Shown piece after piece: positions 34,018 to 42,615 of a DNA stretch of 64,000 bases. The notes beneath the pieces were generated by a model. It searched no databases. It saw only the letters and a list, made by a program, of their open reading frames with translations, and was not told the DNA's origin. Numbering within the stretch: the first letter of the stretch is position 1; every line of letters starts with the position of its first letter. The DNA lies in NCBI RefSeq assembly GCF_034521165.1, contig NZ_JAXHMV010000002.1:62001-126000 (forward strand). Reading direction: 5' to 3'. The DNA comes from Thiohalophilus sp. (GTDB lineage: Bacteria; Pseudomonadota; Gammaproteobacteria; UBA6429; Thiohalophilaceae). Position numbers and translations under genes: made by a program.

Positions 34018-35412
34018 TTATTTGCTGCGTTTGGCCACAAAGCGACGCAGGCGCTGGCGCTTGTGCACCTGGCGCGCGGTGAGTTTGTTTTTCTTGCCAG
34101 CGAAGGGATTGTCGCCGCTGCGTAACTCGATCTGGACCGGTGTACCCTCGAGTTTCAGATGTTTTTGAAAGCCGTTGATCAGATAACGGCGGTAACTGTC
34201 CGGCACGGACGCGGTCTGGTTACCGTGGATCACGATCACCGGCGGGTTCTGCCCGCCCTGATGAGCAAACCGCAGCTTGATGCGGCGACCGCGCACCAGC
34301 GGCGGCGGATGGGCCTCGACCAAATCGTGCAACAGCCGGGTCAGGGCCGCCGTGGAGAGCGTCCGGGTCGCCGACTCATACGCGGTGATGATCGATTCAA
34401 ACAGGTGCCCGACATTGGTGCCGTGCAGGGCCGAGATGAAATGCACCTCGGCAAAACCGAGAAACGGGAGTTTGGCCTCCAGCTCGCGCCGGATCCAGTC
34501 ACGCTGCTCCTGCTGCAGGCCGTCCCATTTGTTGACCGCCAGCACCAGCGCCCGGCCGGACTCCAGCACAAACCCGAGCAGGCTGGCGTCCTGTTCGCTG
34601 ATGCCCTGGTGGGCATCGAGCAGCATCAACACCACATGCGCATCCTTGATGGCCTGCAAGGTCTTGATCACACTGAACTTTTCCACCGTTTCCTTGACCC
34701 GGCTGCGGCGCCGCACCCCGGCGGTGTCGATCAGCACATAGGCCTGACCGTCGCGCTCGAAGGGCAGATAGAGACTGTCCCGGGTGGTGCCCGGCATATC
34801 ATAGGCCAGCACCCGCTCCTCGCCGAGAATGCGATTGACCAGGGTCGATTTGCCCACATTGGGCCGGCCGATGATCGCCACCTTGATGCCGGCCGGTTCC
34901 GCCGCCGGCACCGTCTCGGCTTCGGGCAGGCTCGCCAGCACGGCGTTGATCAACGGCTTGAGGCCACGCCCCTGGCTGGCGGCGATCGCGCAGGGCGCCC
35001 CCAGCCCCAGGGCATGGAACTCGGCACAGACCAGATCGGCATCGCGACCGTCGGCCTTGTTGACCACCAGATAAACCGGCTTGCCCGTTTGACGCAGACG
35101 CTCGGCAATCTGTTGATCGTCCGGCATCAGCCCGGCATGGGCATCGACCATAAACAGCACCACATCGGCCTGTTCCACCGCCAGCCAGGCCTGGCTGGCC
35201 ATCAGGCTGTCCAGCGTGTCGTCCTCGCCGCTGAGACCGCCGGTATCCACCACGATATAGGGCTTGTCACCCAGCTTGCCATCGCCGAACTGGCGATCCC
35301 GGGTCAGCCCCGGTTGATCGGCCACCAGCGCATCCCGCGAGCGGGTCAGGCGATTGAACAGGGTGGACTTGCCGACATTGGGACGACCGACGAGCGCGAT
35401 GACCGGTTGCAT
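34018..35412 (-). CDS. der: ribosome-assembly GTPase Der (EngA)
   Basis: An essential GTPase for 50S subunit maturation. The 464-residue protein has two tandem G domains: the first P-loop GRPNVGKSTLFNRL at 8-21 and the second GRPNVGKSTLVNRI near 180, each with DxxG and NKxD motifs (VNKADG; VNKWDG). A C-terminal KH-like domain has a basic tail. It follows bamB, in the order usual for gammaproteobacteria. Confidence 0.97.
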   Translation of the reverse strand: MQPVIALVGRPNVGKSTLFNRLTRSRDALVADQPGLTRDRQFGDGKLGDKPYIVVDTGGLSGEDDTLDSLMASQAWLAVEQADVVLFMVDAHAGLMPDDQQIAERLRQTGKPVYLVVNKADGRDADLVCAEFHALGLGAPCAIAASQGRGLKPLINAVLASLPEAETVPAAEPAGIKVAIIGRPNVGKSTLVNRILGEERVLAYDMPGTTRDSLYLPFERDGQAYVLIDTAGVRRRSRVKETVEKFSVIKTLQAIKDAHVVLMLLDAHQGISEQDASLLGFVLESGRALVLAVNKWDGLQQEQRDWIRRELEAKLPFLGFAEVHFISALHGTNVGHLFESIITAYESATRTLSTAALTRLLHDLVEAHPPPLVRGRRIKLRFAHQGGQNPPVIVIHGNQTASVPDSYRRYLINGFQKHLKLEGTPVQIELRSGDNPFAGKKNKLTARQVHKRQRLRRFVAKRSK

Positions 35413-35457
35413 GGACGTTCCTGAATCAGAGTGCTGACAAGTTGAAATGCGACACCG

Positions 35458-36651
35458 TTATTCGGCCCGCCCGAAGGCGGCCAGATAACCCTTGCGATCC
35501 ACCGCGATGACCCGCTCGCCGGCCACCAGCGGCCGGGTCAACACGTTGTTTTCCTTGCGAAACGCCGGATCGTAACCGTCGTATTCATCGGTCATCAGAT
35601 AAAACCCGGCGTTGATGCGGGCGCGCCCGGCCAGCTCCCCGCTTTCGCGCAGCAACCAGTGCAAATAGCCGTCGTAATCGGCCACCACCAGATAGGGCCC
35701 ATCCAGTTGCGGGCGCGTGACACTGCGCCGCAGCAGCTTGTCCTGGCGCCACAGGGTGGCCCCGTTACGCCGGTTCAGCGCCAGGACCTGGCCCTCGCTG
35801 TCACTGAGATAAATCCGGTAATCATCCACCGCCATGCCGGTATAGGAAGACATATCCCGGGCCCAGACAATGCGCCCCGAACTGATGTCGACCGCCGCCA
35901 GCCGCCCCTGATAGGTCACGGCATACACCACGTCGCCGACCACCACCGGATCGGCATCGATATCGATCATACGCTCCAGTTCGGTCTTGCCCGAGGGATA
36001 ACTGATCGCCGTCTCCCAGAATACCGAACCGTTGCTCAACACCAGGGCGCTCAGGCGGCCGTTGTCGGAGCCGGCAATCACCAGGTCGTTGGCTATCACC
36101 GGTGCGCTGTTACCGCGCAGAGTCAGCGCCGGCACGCTGCGATCGTAAACCCATCGGCGCGCGCCACTGTCGGCCTCCAGGGCGAACAGTTTGCCGTCGT
36201 TGGTGCGCGCCACCACCGTCCCGTCGGCCACGGCCGGTGCGGCGATCACTTCACTGGAGACCTCGGCGCGCCAGAGGATCTCGCCATCATCGGCGGACAG
36301 GGCCACCACCTCGCCCTGGCGGGTCCCGAAATAAAGGCGACCGTTGTCATACACGGCGCCGGTGGCCAGTTCCAGATCGGTCTGACGTTCCCACTGGAGC
36401 TTGCCGGTAGCCAGCTCGAAGGCTTTGACATAGCCCTGATAGTCGGCCGCGTAGCCTGTTTGCTCATGGTGGCGAACCGGCAAATGCAGATATTGCTCTC
36501 CCACCCCGCGACCGGCCTGGCCCGACCAGAGGCTCTCGATACGCACCTCGGGTTCGGCAAGCGGTTCCAGCTCACGCGGCGGCTTGAGATTGGCGGAACT
36601 GCACGCGCTCAGTACCAGCGCCGCGCCGACCATCAACAGCAAGGATCTCAC
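35458..36651 (-). CDS. bamB: outer-membrane assembly lipoprotein BamB
   Basis: A lipoprotein of the BAM complex that inserts beta-barrel proteins. The signal MRSLLLMVGAALVLSAC places the lipid on Cys17. The rest is an eight-bladed PQQ-like propeller with repeated GxxxALxxxxGxxxW blades (LFALEADSGARRWVYD; VLALNRRNGATLW). The start is GTG 36651, which overlaps the yfgM stop by 4 nt, so translation is coupled. The 397-residue length is normal. Confidence 0.95.
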   Translation of the reverse strand: MRSLLLMVGAALVLSACSSANLKPPRELEPLAEPEVRIESLWSGQAGRGVGEQYLHLPVRHHEQTGYAADYQGYVKAFELATGKLQWERQTDLELATGAVYDNGRLYFGTRQGEVVALSADDGEILWRAEVSSEVIAAPAVADGTVVARTNDGKLFALEADSGARRWVYDRSVPALTLRGNSAPVIANDLVIAGSDNGRLSALVLSNGSVFWETAISYPSGKTELERMIDIDADPVVVGDVVYAVTYQGRLAAVDISSGRIVWARDMSSYTGMAVDDYRIYLSDSEGQVLALNRRNGATLWRQDKLLRRSVTRPQLDGPYLVVADYDGYLHWLLRESGELAGRARINAGFYLMTDEYDGYDPAFRKENNVLTRPLVAGERVIAVDRKGYLAAFGRAE

Positions 36652-37322
36652 GGTTGCACCTCGTTATTCTGGATCGGGTCTCGACCCGCGCTGTCGGGGG
36701 ACAGCTCGGCCAGTTTCATCTCCAGCAGCTGAAGGCGCAGCGGCTGGCTGGCCTGCTGAAGCGCAGTTTGATAGTGGCTGCGCGCCGCCTCCGGCTGCGA
36801 GCGAGCGACTTCGATATCGCCCCGGATTTCGGCGTAGATCGACGCGTAGCCTCCTTCGTCGACGCCTTCGAGCAGTTTGGCGGCCTGCCCGGGCTGCTCC
36901 CGGGCAATCAGCAGGCGGGCCAGCCGCTGGCGGGCCAGATGCGCGTATTCATCGGTCTTGCTGTTCTCCAGCGCCCAGCGCAAATGACGTTCGGCATTGT
37001 CCGCCTCACCGGCTTCCAGTTCCAGCCGGGCCATGCCCAGGGCTGCCAGGCTGGCATACACGGTTGAACCGTACTCATCGGTCAGGGTCCCGACCTGTTC
37101 CAGCGCCTGTTGCCGGTTGCCGGATTGCACGGCCATCATTACCTGGCTATAGAGCTGCGAGGCCTCTTGCCGGCTCGTTGCCTGGGCGTCGAACCAGTAA
37201 CGCACCCCGACGATCCCGCCGATGCCCAGCACCACGCCGGCGATGACCGCCCGGCCGTTTTCCGCCCACCAGTCCTTGATCGCCTGGATGGTTTCTTCTT
37301 CGCTACGTTCAAACTGTGCCAT
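36648..37322 (-). CDS. yfgM: YfgM-type periplasmic TPR protein (SecYEG ancillary factor)
   Basis: A 224-residue single-pass inner-membrane protein. A short cytoplasmic N-terminus (FERSEEETIQAIKDWW) precedes a membrane helix at about 24-42, followed by tetratricopeptide-type helices in the periplasm. In E. coli, YfgM works with PpiD at the Sec translocon. The position between hisS and bamB is the conserved one. Confidence 0.92.
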   Translation of the reverse strand: MAQFERSEEETIQAIKDWWAENGRAVIAGVVLGIGGIVGVRYWFDAQATSRQEASQLYSQVMMAVQSGNRQQALEQVGTLTDEYGSTVYASLAALGMARLELEAGEADNAERHLRWALENSKTDEYAHLARQRLARLLIAREQPGQAAKLLEGVDEGGYASIYAEIRGDIEVARSQPEAARSHYQTALQQASQPLRLQLLEMKLAELSPDSAGRDPIQNNEVQP

Positions 37323-37363
37323 TACTGTATCCTATTAATTAATGCGAGATTGGCGACGAAGCG

Positions 37364-38644
37364 TCAGGCCAGCGAAAAGTGCCGGGCCAAAAACGCGGCC
37401 AGTTGAGCCTGGGCCACTCCCTTTTGCCGTGTATCGCCACGCAAGTCCTTGACCATGACATGCTGGCTGGAGAGTTCCTCCTCGCCCAGAATCAGCGCCA
37501 GGGCCGCGCCACTGCGATCGGCCTTTTTCATCTGGCTTTTCAGACTGCCGCCACCGCAATGAACCTGCAGCCGCAACAACGGGCAGGCATCGCGCAGCTG
37601 CTCGGCCAACCGCAAGCCGGCTACCTCGGCTTCGGCACCGGGTAATACCAGATAAGCATGGGGCCGGTACGGTGTCTCATCGAAGGGGTGCTCATCCAGC
37701 AAGGCCACCAGCCGTTCCATTCCCAGGGCAAACCCCATCGCCGGGGTCGGCTTGCCGCCCAGTTGCTCGACCAGACCGTCGAAGCGGCCGCCGGCACACA
37801 CCGTGCCCTGGGCGCCGAGCCGATCGGTGACCCATTCAAACACGGTTTTGGCGTAATAATCGAGCCCGCGGACCAGCCGTGGATTGACCCGGTATTCGAT
37901 GCCAACGGCCTCCAGCAGTTCCCGCAGGCGGGCAAAATGCTCGGCCGATTCACTGTCCAGATGATCCTGCAGGCGCGGTGCCGCCTCGATCAGCGCCTGC
38001 AGGTCCGGGTTCTTGCTGTCGAGAATCCGCAGCGGATTACTGTGCAGCCGCCGCTGGCTGTCCTCATCGAGCTGCGCCTGATGGGCACTGAAGTACTCGA
38101 CCAGGACCTCACGATAGGCACGTCGTGCTTCGCTGGTGCCCAGCGTATTGAGTTCCAGGCGAACATCGTCGGCCAGCCCAAGCTGCTGCCAGAGCCGGGC
38201 GGTCAGGATGATCAGCTCGGCATCGATATCCGGCCCCGGCAGACCGAAGACCTCGACCCCGAGCTGGTAAAACTGGCGATAACGCCCTTTTTGCGGTCGC
38301 TCGTGGCGGAACATGGGGCCGGCATACCACAGCTTCTGTGTGCCCTGGTTCAGCAGGCCATTCTGGATGGCGGCACGCACACAACCGGCAGTCCCTTCGG
38401 GGCGCAAACTCAGGCTGTCGCCGTTGCGATCGGCGAAGGTGTACATCTCCTTTTCGACAATGTCGGTCACCTCGCCGATGGAGCGTTTGAACAGCTCGGT
38501 TTTTTCGACGATGGGCAGGCGGATCTGCTGATAGCCATAGCCGGCCATCAACTGCCCGAAGCGGGCCTCCACAAACTGCCAGCGCGGGGATTCTGCCGGC
38601 AGAATATCGTTCATACCCCGGATTGCCTGGACTGCGTTTGCCAC
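37364..38644 (-). CDS. hisS: histidyl-tRNA synthetase
   Basis: A class II aminoacyl-tRNA synthetase charging tRNA-His. Motif 1 surrounds the start region, the histidine-specific loops are present (RGLDYYAKTVFEW; CAGGRFDGLVEQLGG), and there is an anticodon-binding domain at the C-terminus. I place the start at GTG 38644 (read VANAVQAIRGMNDILP), because it gives the family length (426 residues) and AGGA lies 9 nt upstream. The longer open frame back to 38779 adds non-homologous sequence. In related genomes ispG lies directly upstream; here it is absent, and hisS seems to have its own promoter. Confidence 0.96.
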   Translation of the reverse strand: MANAVQAIRGMNDILPAESPRWQFVEARFGQLMAGYGYQQIRLPIVEKTELFKRSIGEVTDIVEKEMYTFADRNGDSLSLRPEGTAGCVRAAIQNGLLNQGTQKLWYAGPMFRHERPQKGRYRQFYQLGVEVFGLPGPDIDAELIILTARLWQQLGLADDVRLELNTLGTSEARRAYREVLVEYFSAHQAQLDEDSQRRLHSNPLRILDSKNPDLQALIEAAPRLQDHLDSESAEHFARLRELLEAVGIEYRVNPRLVRGLDYYAKTVFEWVTDRLGAQGTVCAGGRFDGLVEQLGGKPTPAMGFALGMERLVALLDEHPFDETPYRPHAYLVLPGAEAEVAGLRLAEQLRDACPLLRLQVHCGGGSLKSQMKKADRSGAALALILGEEELSSQHVMVKDLRGDTRQKGVAQAQLAAFLARHFSLA

Positions 38645-38707
38645 GTTGATATCCTGTGCGGGTTGTCGGGCCGAAAAGTCTGTTTCCGGCACTGAAAAAC
38701 GGCCGCC

Positions 38708-38713
38708 ATTATA
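38708..38713 (-). promoter_or_regulatory. -10 element upstream of hisS
   Basis: A perfect TATAAT on the minus strand about 64 bp before the hisS GTG. No good -35 is seen at 17 bp, so this is supported by the -10 only. An independent hisS promoter would make sense, since the usual upstream gene (ispG) is missing. Confidence 0.45.
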
Positions 38714-38907
38714 CGCGATTCGGGTCGGGATGAGGCGAGGGATCGGCGTAAATTCTGCGCCTCGACCATTCCGGAGCAAGACAGGCTGGATAGATGTTCC
38801 AAATTACGCGTCAGACAGGGCCCGGCAGGGCCACTTCGACTTGTCAGTGGCGCCTGTTTCAAATCCGCTATCTAGATAAAAGTTCCCAATAGCCGATCAC
38901 CCCCTCT

Positions 38908-38937
38908 GTAGGGTGGAACAAGCGAAGCGGTTCCACC
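38908..38937. repeat. short palindromic intergenic repeat
   Basis: GGTGGAAC and GTTCCACC face each other across AAGCGAAGCG, preceded by GTAGG. This is a hairpin of the intergenic-repeat type found in many proteobacteria. The 376-bp space between rodZ and hisS (38645-39020) otherwise shows only the hisS -10 and no gene remnant I can recognise. Confidence 0.55.
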
Positions 38938-39020
38938 TGCCCCCCGCAAAATCGGGATCCGTCGCGTTGCGCCTTGATCCAGGCGACTCGGTAAAATGGA
39001 CGGGTATTCGGAACGCTGAT

Positions 39021-39476
39021 TTAGCGCGATGGCAACAGCCCGAGGTCAAACGGCAGGGGAATGCTGAAAAACAGCCCGGCCAGCCCGGCGAGGATCAACA
39101 CAATCAACACCAGATAGAGCCAGGTGCGATGTCCGCGTGTCCCCAGGCGGACCGGTTTGTCGTAATCAATATTCTCGGGAAGCAGTTCACTGGTTTCGGC
39201 CTGCTCGATCTGGACCGCCGCGACGATTTCGTCCTCCGGCAGTTTCAGCAAGCGGGCATAACTGCGCAGGTAGCCGAGAACATAGGTCTGCCCCGGCAAG
39301 CTGGCATAGTCGTCCTCTTCCAGGGCCTGAATGATGGTCACTTCCTGATGCAACTGACGGGCGGCCTCTTCGCGGGTCAGTTGCCGGGCTTCGCGGGCCT
39401 CGCGCAAACGCTTACCGGGCCACATGCGCGGTTCGGCGGGCGGCATTTCCGGTTGTTGTGACGCCTCCCGCTCCAT
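39021..39476 (-). CDS. rodZ: short RodZ-like protein (HTH + membrane helix, no periplasmic domain)
   Basis: A 151-residue protein in the position of rodZ. The cytoplasmic Cro/CI-type HTH spans residues 19-86 (GKRLREAREARQLTREEAA), where RodZ contacts MreB. A single membrane helix lies at 118-138, and the protein stops 13 residues later (FDLGLLPSR). Typical RodZ proteins are about 300-340 residues, with a periplasmic beta domain (DUF4115) that is entirely missing here. The stop is clean, and no homologous continuation was noticed behind it. It may be a natural minimal form or the product of a deletion. Confidence 0.85.
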   Translation of the reverse strand: MEREASQQPEMPPAEPRMWPGKRLREAREARQLTREEAARQLHQEVTIIQALEEDDYASLPGQTYVLGYLRSYARLLKLPEDEIVAAVQIEQAETSELLPENIDYDKPVRLGTRGHRTWLYLVLIVLILAGLAGLFFSIPLPFDLGLLPSR

Positions 39477-39486
39477 GTTCGCTCCT

Positions 39487-40260
39487 TTATAATTTGCCCT
39501 GGCGTTCGAGTTTTCTCAGCTTGCTGGCTTCCTCGGAATCGGGAAACCGTCCCTTGAGCAACATCGCATAGCTGGCGACCCGATTTCTGTTACCTGCTTG
39601 GCGTTCCAGCAAAATCCCCAGCCACAGGCTCTGGGCGTTATGCTGACGACGCTCCAGGAACCGTTCCAGGTACTGGCGGGACTGGGTGTACAGACTCATG
39701 TCGAAGGTCATCCGGGCCATGCCCAGATTGGCCGCGGGCAGTTTGGGATCCAGGCGCAGCGCCTGCAGGTAATACTCCTCGGCCCGCTTGAGATTGTTCT
39801 GGGTTTCGGCACACTGGGCCATGTTCCCGTACACGCCGGCCTTGCCGGAGTAAACCGGATCTTCGAGCGCCTTGTTGAAATAGCGATCCGACTCGGCATA
39901 TTTTTCCATATCGCAGAGCAATACCGCGTAATTGTTCAGCAACGAGGGATCGTTGGGGGTAATCTCCAACGCCTGCCTGAAATGGTCTTCGGCTTTCTGC
40001 GGCCGATCGACCCGGCGATACAGCTCACCCAGATAGTGGTGGGCCCGGGCATTATCTTCGTTCTGGCTTATCGCTTTTTGCAGCTTGCCCATGGCGCGTT
40101 CGTTATCGCCCTGCTGCATGTATCGAACGCCCAGCTCGGCATTGAGTTCGGAAGCCCGTTGCAGACGTTCATCGGACAGCTCCGGTTTACCGGTGGTGGT
40201 ACAGGCGCCAAGCAACAGCGCCGGGATCAGTAACAGTCCATAACGCAGCTCTTGAGTCAT
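39487..40260 (-). CDS. pilF: type IV pilus pilotin PilF/PilW
   Basis: A 257-residue outer-membrane lipoprotein (lipobox LLGAC, Cys20) with about six TPR repeats (ARAHHYLGELYRRVDRPQKA; YGNMAQCAETQNNLKRAEEY). The family delivers and assembles the PilQ secretin of type IV pili. It overlaps the rlmN stop by 4 nt (ATGA), and it lies between rlmN and rodZ as in Pseudomonas. No other pilus genes are in the window. Confidence 0.94.
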   Translation of the reverse strand: MTQELRYGLLLIPALLLGACTTTGKPELSDERLQRASELNAELGVRYMQQGDNERAMGKLQKAISQNEDNARAHHYLGELYRRVDRPQKAEDHFRQALEITPNDPSLLNNYAVLLCDMEKYAESDRYFNKALEDPVYSGKAGVYGNMAQCAETQNNLKRAEEYYLQALRLDPKLPAANLGMARMTFDMSLYTQSRQYLERFLERRQHNAQSLWLGILLERQAGNRNRVASYAMLLKGRFPDSEEASKLRKLERQGKL

Positions 40261-41372
40261 GTTCCCACCCTGTTGATTGGCATCGGCTCGCTCGCACGAC
40301 GAAGTTTGCGTTTGGTTTTATCCTGTACCTTGCCGGCCAACTGGCCGCAGGCGGCATCGATATCCTCACCCCGGGTCTTGCGGGTCACGGTCATCAGCCC
40401 GGCTTCCATCAAGATATCACGAAAGCGGTTGATGGTGGCCGCATCGGAACAGCGATAGTCGGTACCGGGGAACGGATTGAACGGAATCAGGTTAATTTTG
40501 GAGGGAACGTGGCGCAATAAGCGGATCAACGCCCGGGCATGCTCGGGGCTGTCGTTAATGCCATCGAGCATCACATACTCAAAGGTGATCTTGCGCCGCG
40601 AGTCGTCGGCCAGATAACGCTGGCAGGCGGCCATCAGTTCCCTGATCGGATACTTGCGGTTGATCGGCACCAGCTGATCGCGCAGTTCGTCATTCGGTGC
40701 ATGCAGCGACACGGCCAGACTGACGTCACTGACCTGTTTGAGACGATCCAGCGCCGGGATAATACCGGAGGTACTGAGGGTCACGCGTCGCTTGGACAGG
40801 CCGTAGGCGTTATCTTCCATCATGATGTTCATGGCGCGCACGACATTGTCGAAATTCAGCAGCGGCTCGCCCATCCCCATCAACACGACGTTACTGATCG
40901 TGCGTTGCTGGCGCGGAATGGCATGCAGGCGCTGGTTGGCGACCCACAGCTGGCCAATAATTTCGGCGCTGGAGAGATTGCGGTTAAAACCCTGCTGCGC
41001 GGTCGAGCAGAAGGTGCAGTCCAGTGCACAACCGACCTGGGAAGAGATACACAGGGTGCCGCGATGATCCTCGGGAATGAATACCGTCTCGATACAGTTG
41101 CCGTTATCTACCTGCAACAGCCACTTGACGGTGCCATCTTCGGAACGTTGTTCACTGACCACTTGCGGCGGGCGAATTTCCGCCACCTGGTCAAGTTTTT
41201 CACGCAGTCCCTTGGCAAGATTGGTCATGGCGCCGAACTCGTCGACACCAAACTGATAGATCCATTTCATCACCTGGGTAGCACGAAAGGCCTTCTCGCC
41301 CTGTTCGGCGAAAAAGGCCTGCAAGCCTGCCTGATCCAGATTCAGCAGATTGACTTTATCGTGCTCGCTCAA
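40257..41372 (-). CDS. rlmN: dual-specificity 23S rRNA/tRNA A2-methyltransferase RlmN
   Basis: A radical SAM enzyme that methylates A2503 of 23S rRNA and A37 of some tRNAs. The cluster motif CX3CX2C is at Cys115, Cys119 and Cys122 (GCALDCTFC), the GMGEPLLN motif follows, and the catalytic C-terminal Cys342 is in IDAACGQLAG. The length of 371 residues is normal. The open frame begins at TTG 41372; AGGAG lies about 11 nt upstream, a somewhat long spacing, so the precise start is less certain. Confidence 0.95.
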   Translation of the reverse strand: MSEHDKVNLLNLDQAGLQAFFAEQGEKAFRATQVMKWIYQFGVDEFGAMTNLAKGLREKLDQVAEIRPPQVVSEQRSEDGTVKWLLQVDNGNCIETVFIPEDHRGTLCISSQVGCALDCTFCSTAQQGFNRNLSSAEIIGQLWVANQRLHAIPRQQRTISNVVLMGMGEPLLNFDNVVRAMNIMMEDNAYGLSKRRVTLSTSGIIPALDRLKQVSDVSLAVSLHAPNDELRDQLVPINRKYPIRELMAACQRYLADDSRRKITFEYVMLDGINDSPEHARALIRLLRHVPSKINLIPFNPFPGTDYRCSDAATINRFRDILMEAGLMTVTRKTRGEDIDAACGQLAGKVQDKTKRKLRRASEPMPINRVGT

Positions 41373-41402
41373 AGTGATATATGCTCCTCGGGGTGCGTCG
41401 TA

Positions 41403-41834
41403 TTAGCGGGTACGCGGACAGATTTCATCGTCCTTGAAGAAGAACGCGATTTCCGCTTTGGCGGTTTGGGGCGCATCGGAACCGTGTACCGCATTTTCAT
41501 CCACGGTCCTGGCAAAGTCGGCGCGAATGGTGCCCGGTGCGGCTTCCTGCGGATTGGTGGCGCCCATCACTTCCCGGTTTTTGGCAATGGCCTCCTCGCC
41601 TTCGAGCACCTGAACCATGACCGGACCGGAGGTCATGAATTCGACCAGTTCATTATAAAAGGGACGTTCCTTGTGCACGGCATAGAACTCCCCGGCCTGC
41701 TCCTGGCTCAGGTGCAGCATCCGCGCGGCGACGACTTGCAGACCGGCTTTTTCAAAGCGGCTGTAAATCTCGCCGATCACATTCTTGGCGACGGCATCGG
41801 GTTTGATAATGGAAAGCGTACGTTCAACGGCCAT
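41403..41834 (-). CDS. ndk: nucleoside diphosphate kinase
   Basis: Balances NTP and dNTP pools by phosphate transfer through a phospho-histidine. The 143-residue protein carries the active histidine His117 in NAVHGSD and a normal N-terminus (ERTLSIIKPDAV). ATG 41834 is chosen because GGAG lies just upstream and it gives the family length. In related genomes the isc operon sits immediately before ndk; here iscR is the next gene upstream, beyond two hairpins. Confidence 0.97.
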   Translation of the reverse strand: MAVERTLSIIKPDAVAKNVIGEIYSRFEKAGLQVVAARMLHLSQEQAGEFYAVHKERPFYNELVEFMTSGPVMVQVLEGEEAIAKNREVMGATNPQEAAPGTIRADFARTVDENAVHGSDAPQTAKAEIAFFFKDDEICPRTR

Positions 41835-41871
41835 GCACAGTGTCTCCTGAATTCGATTAGCAAGATAGCAT

Positions 41872-41895
41872 AAACCCGCACCGGGGCGCGGGTTT
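41872..41895 (-). terminator. hairpin between iscR and ndk
   Basis: Stem AAACCCGC/GCGGGTTT with an 8-nt loop, about 37 bp before ndk. On the minus strand it has only a short U stretch. It likely ends iscR transcripts before ndk, although an attenuator role is possible. Confidence 0.5.
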
Positions 41896-41970
41896 AAATC
41901 ACAAATGGTAATAGGGAATTTTATCCCCATGCCGGGGTGACAGGCAATCCACAGGTGTGGCCGACATGCG

Positions 41971-41993
41971 CCGCCCGGTGCGAAGCCGGGCGG
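41971..41993 (-). terminator. hairpin directly after iscR
   Basis: Stem CCGCCCGG/CCGGGCGG starts 8 bp beyond the iscR stop. There is no U run, so termination would be weak. Its place at the end of a now-single iscR gene is notable. Confidence 0.35.
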
Positions 41994-42001
41994 GCCGGGA
42001 T

Positions 42002-42496
42002 TCAGCTGCCGGAGGCGACCTTACTGTCTTCGCCCTGGGGCGAGTGGAAGGTTACCTGCTGCTGGCGTTCCTGGCGAGCGGCCACTTCCTGGACCCCCTG
42101 ACGCTCGACCAGTTGCCCCAGGCTGATGCCCTTGAGGAAGTCGTGAATCTGCTCGCTCAGGTCGGTCCACAGCTCGTGGGTCAGGCACTGCTGATCGTCC
42201 TGGCAATTGGACAGGCCACCGCAACGGGTGGTTTCGACCTTTTCATCCACCGCGGTGATGACATCGGCCACGGCCACTTCATGGGCATCCCGGCTCAGAC
42301 GATAGCCGCCGCCCGGACCCCGGGTGCTGTCGACCAGGCCGTTTTTGCGCAGCTTGGAGAACAATTGCTCCAGATAGGAGAGGGAAATGCCCTGACGCTG
42401 GGAAATATCCGCCAGCGTGATCGGACCCTCTTTATAATGCAGCGCCAGATCCAGCATGGCGGTCACGGCGTAGCGGCCTTTGGTAGTCAGTCTCAT
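42002..42496 (-). CDS. iscR: Fe-S cluster-sensing Rrf2 regulator IscR
   Basis: A 164-residue Rrf2-family repressor/activator. The winged helix is intact (MRLTTKGRYAVTAMLDLAL), and the [2Fe-2S] ligands are at Cys92, Cys98, Cys104 and His107, exactly the E. coli numbering, so it should still sense cluster status. Upstream is a promoter with an IscR type-1-like operator over its -35, implying autoregulation. Normally iscS-iscU-iscA-hscB-hscA-fdx follow; here the next gene is ndk. It may now control a SUF system or other targets elsewhere. The C-terminal tail is slightly Gln-rich. Confidence 0.95.
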   Translation of the reverse strand: MRLTTKGRYAVTAMLDLALHYKEGPITLADISQRQGISLSYLEQLFSKLRKNGLVDSTRGPGGGYRLSRDAHEVAVADVITAVDEKVETTRCGGLSNCQDDQQCLTHELWTDLSEQIHDFLKGISLGQLVERQGVQEVAARQERQQQVTFHSPQGEDSKVASGS

Positions 42497-42542
42497 TGCT
42501 CAGTCCTGTCTCGTAATGTGGGTTTACCATCAACGTTCTGCT

Positions 42543-42575
42543 AACTTAGCAAGCCCTACTATTTTAGTCAAGAAT
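42543..42575 (-). promoter_or_regulatory. iscR promoter with IscR type-1-like operator
   Basis: On the minus strand, -35 TTGACT (42571-42566) and -10 TAAGTT (42548-42543) are spaced by 17 bp. Overlapping the -35 is GACTAAAATAGTAGGG, which fits the type-1 IscR consensus (GACT-R-WWW-Y-AGT-C-RR-S) with one mismatch at the C. This is the expected arrangement for repression by [2Fe-2S]-IscR. Confidence 0.65.
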
Positions 42576-42615
42576 CTGACGGCAGCTTTATGGTCGATTT
42601 TTAACCCTATTATAC

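Noticed and set aside
34159..35424. A 421-codon open frame antisense to der
   Set aside because: It lies wholly within der, whose two G domains are complete; composition is typical of an antisense shadow.
38645..38779. Longer N-terminus for HisS from 38779
   Set aside because: The extra 45 residues are not HisS-like and would include the hisS -10 region; the GTG at 38644 has a ribosome site and gives the family length.
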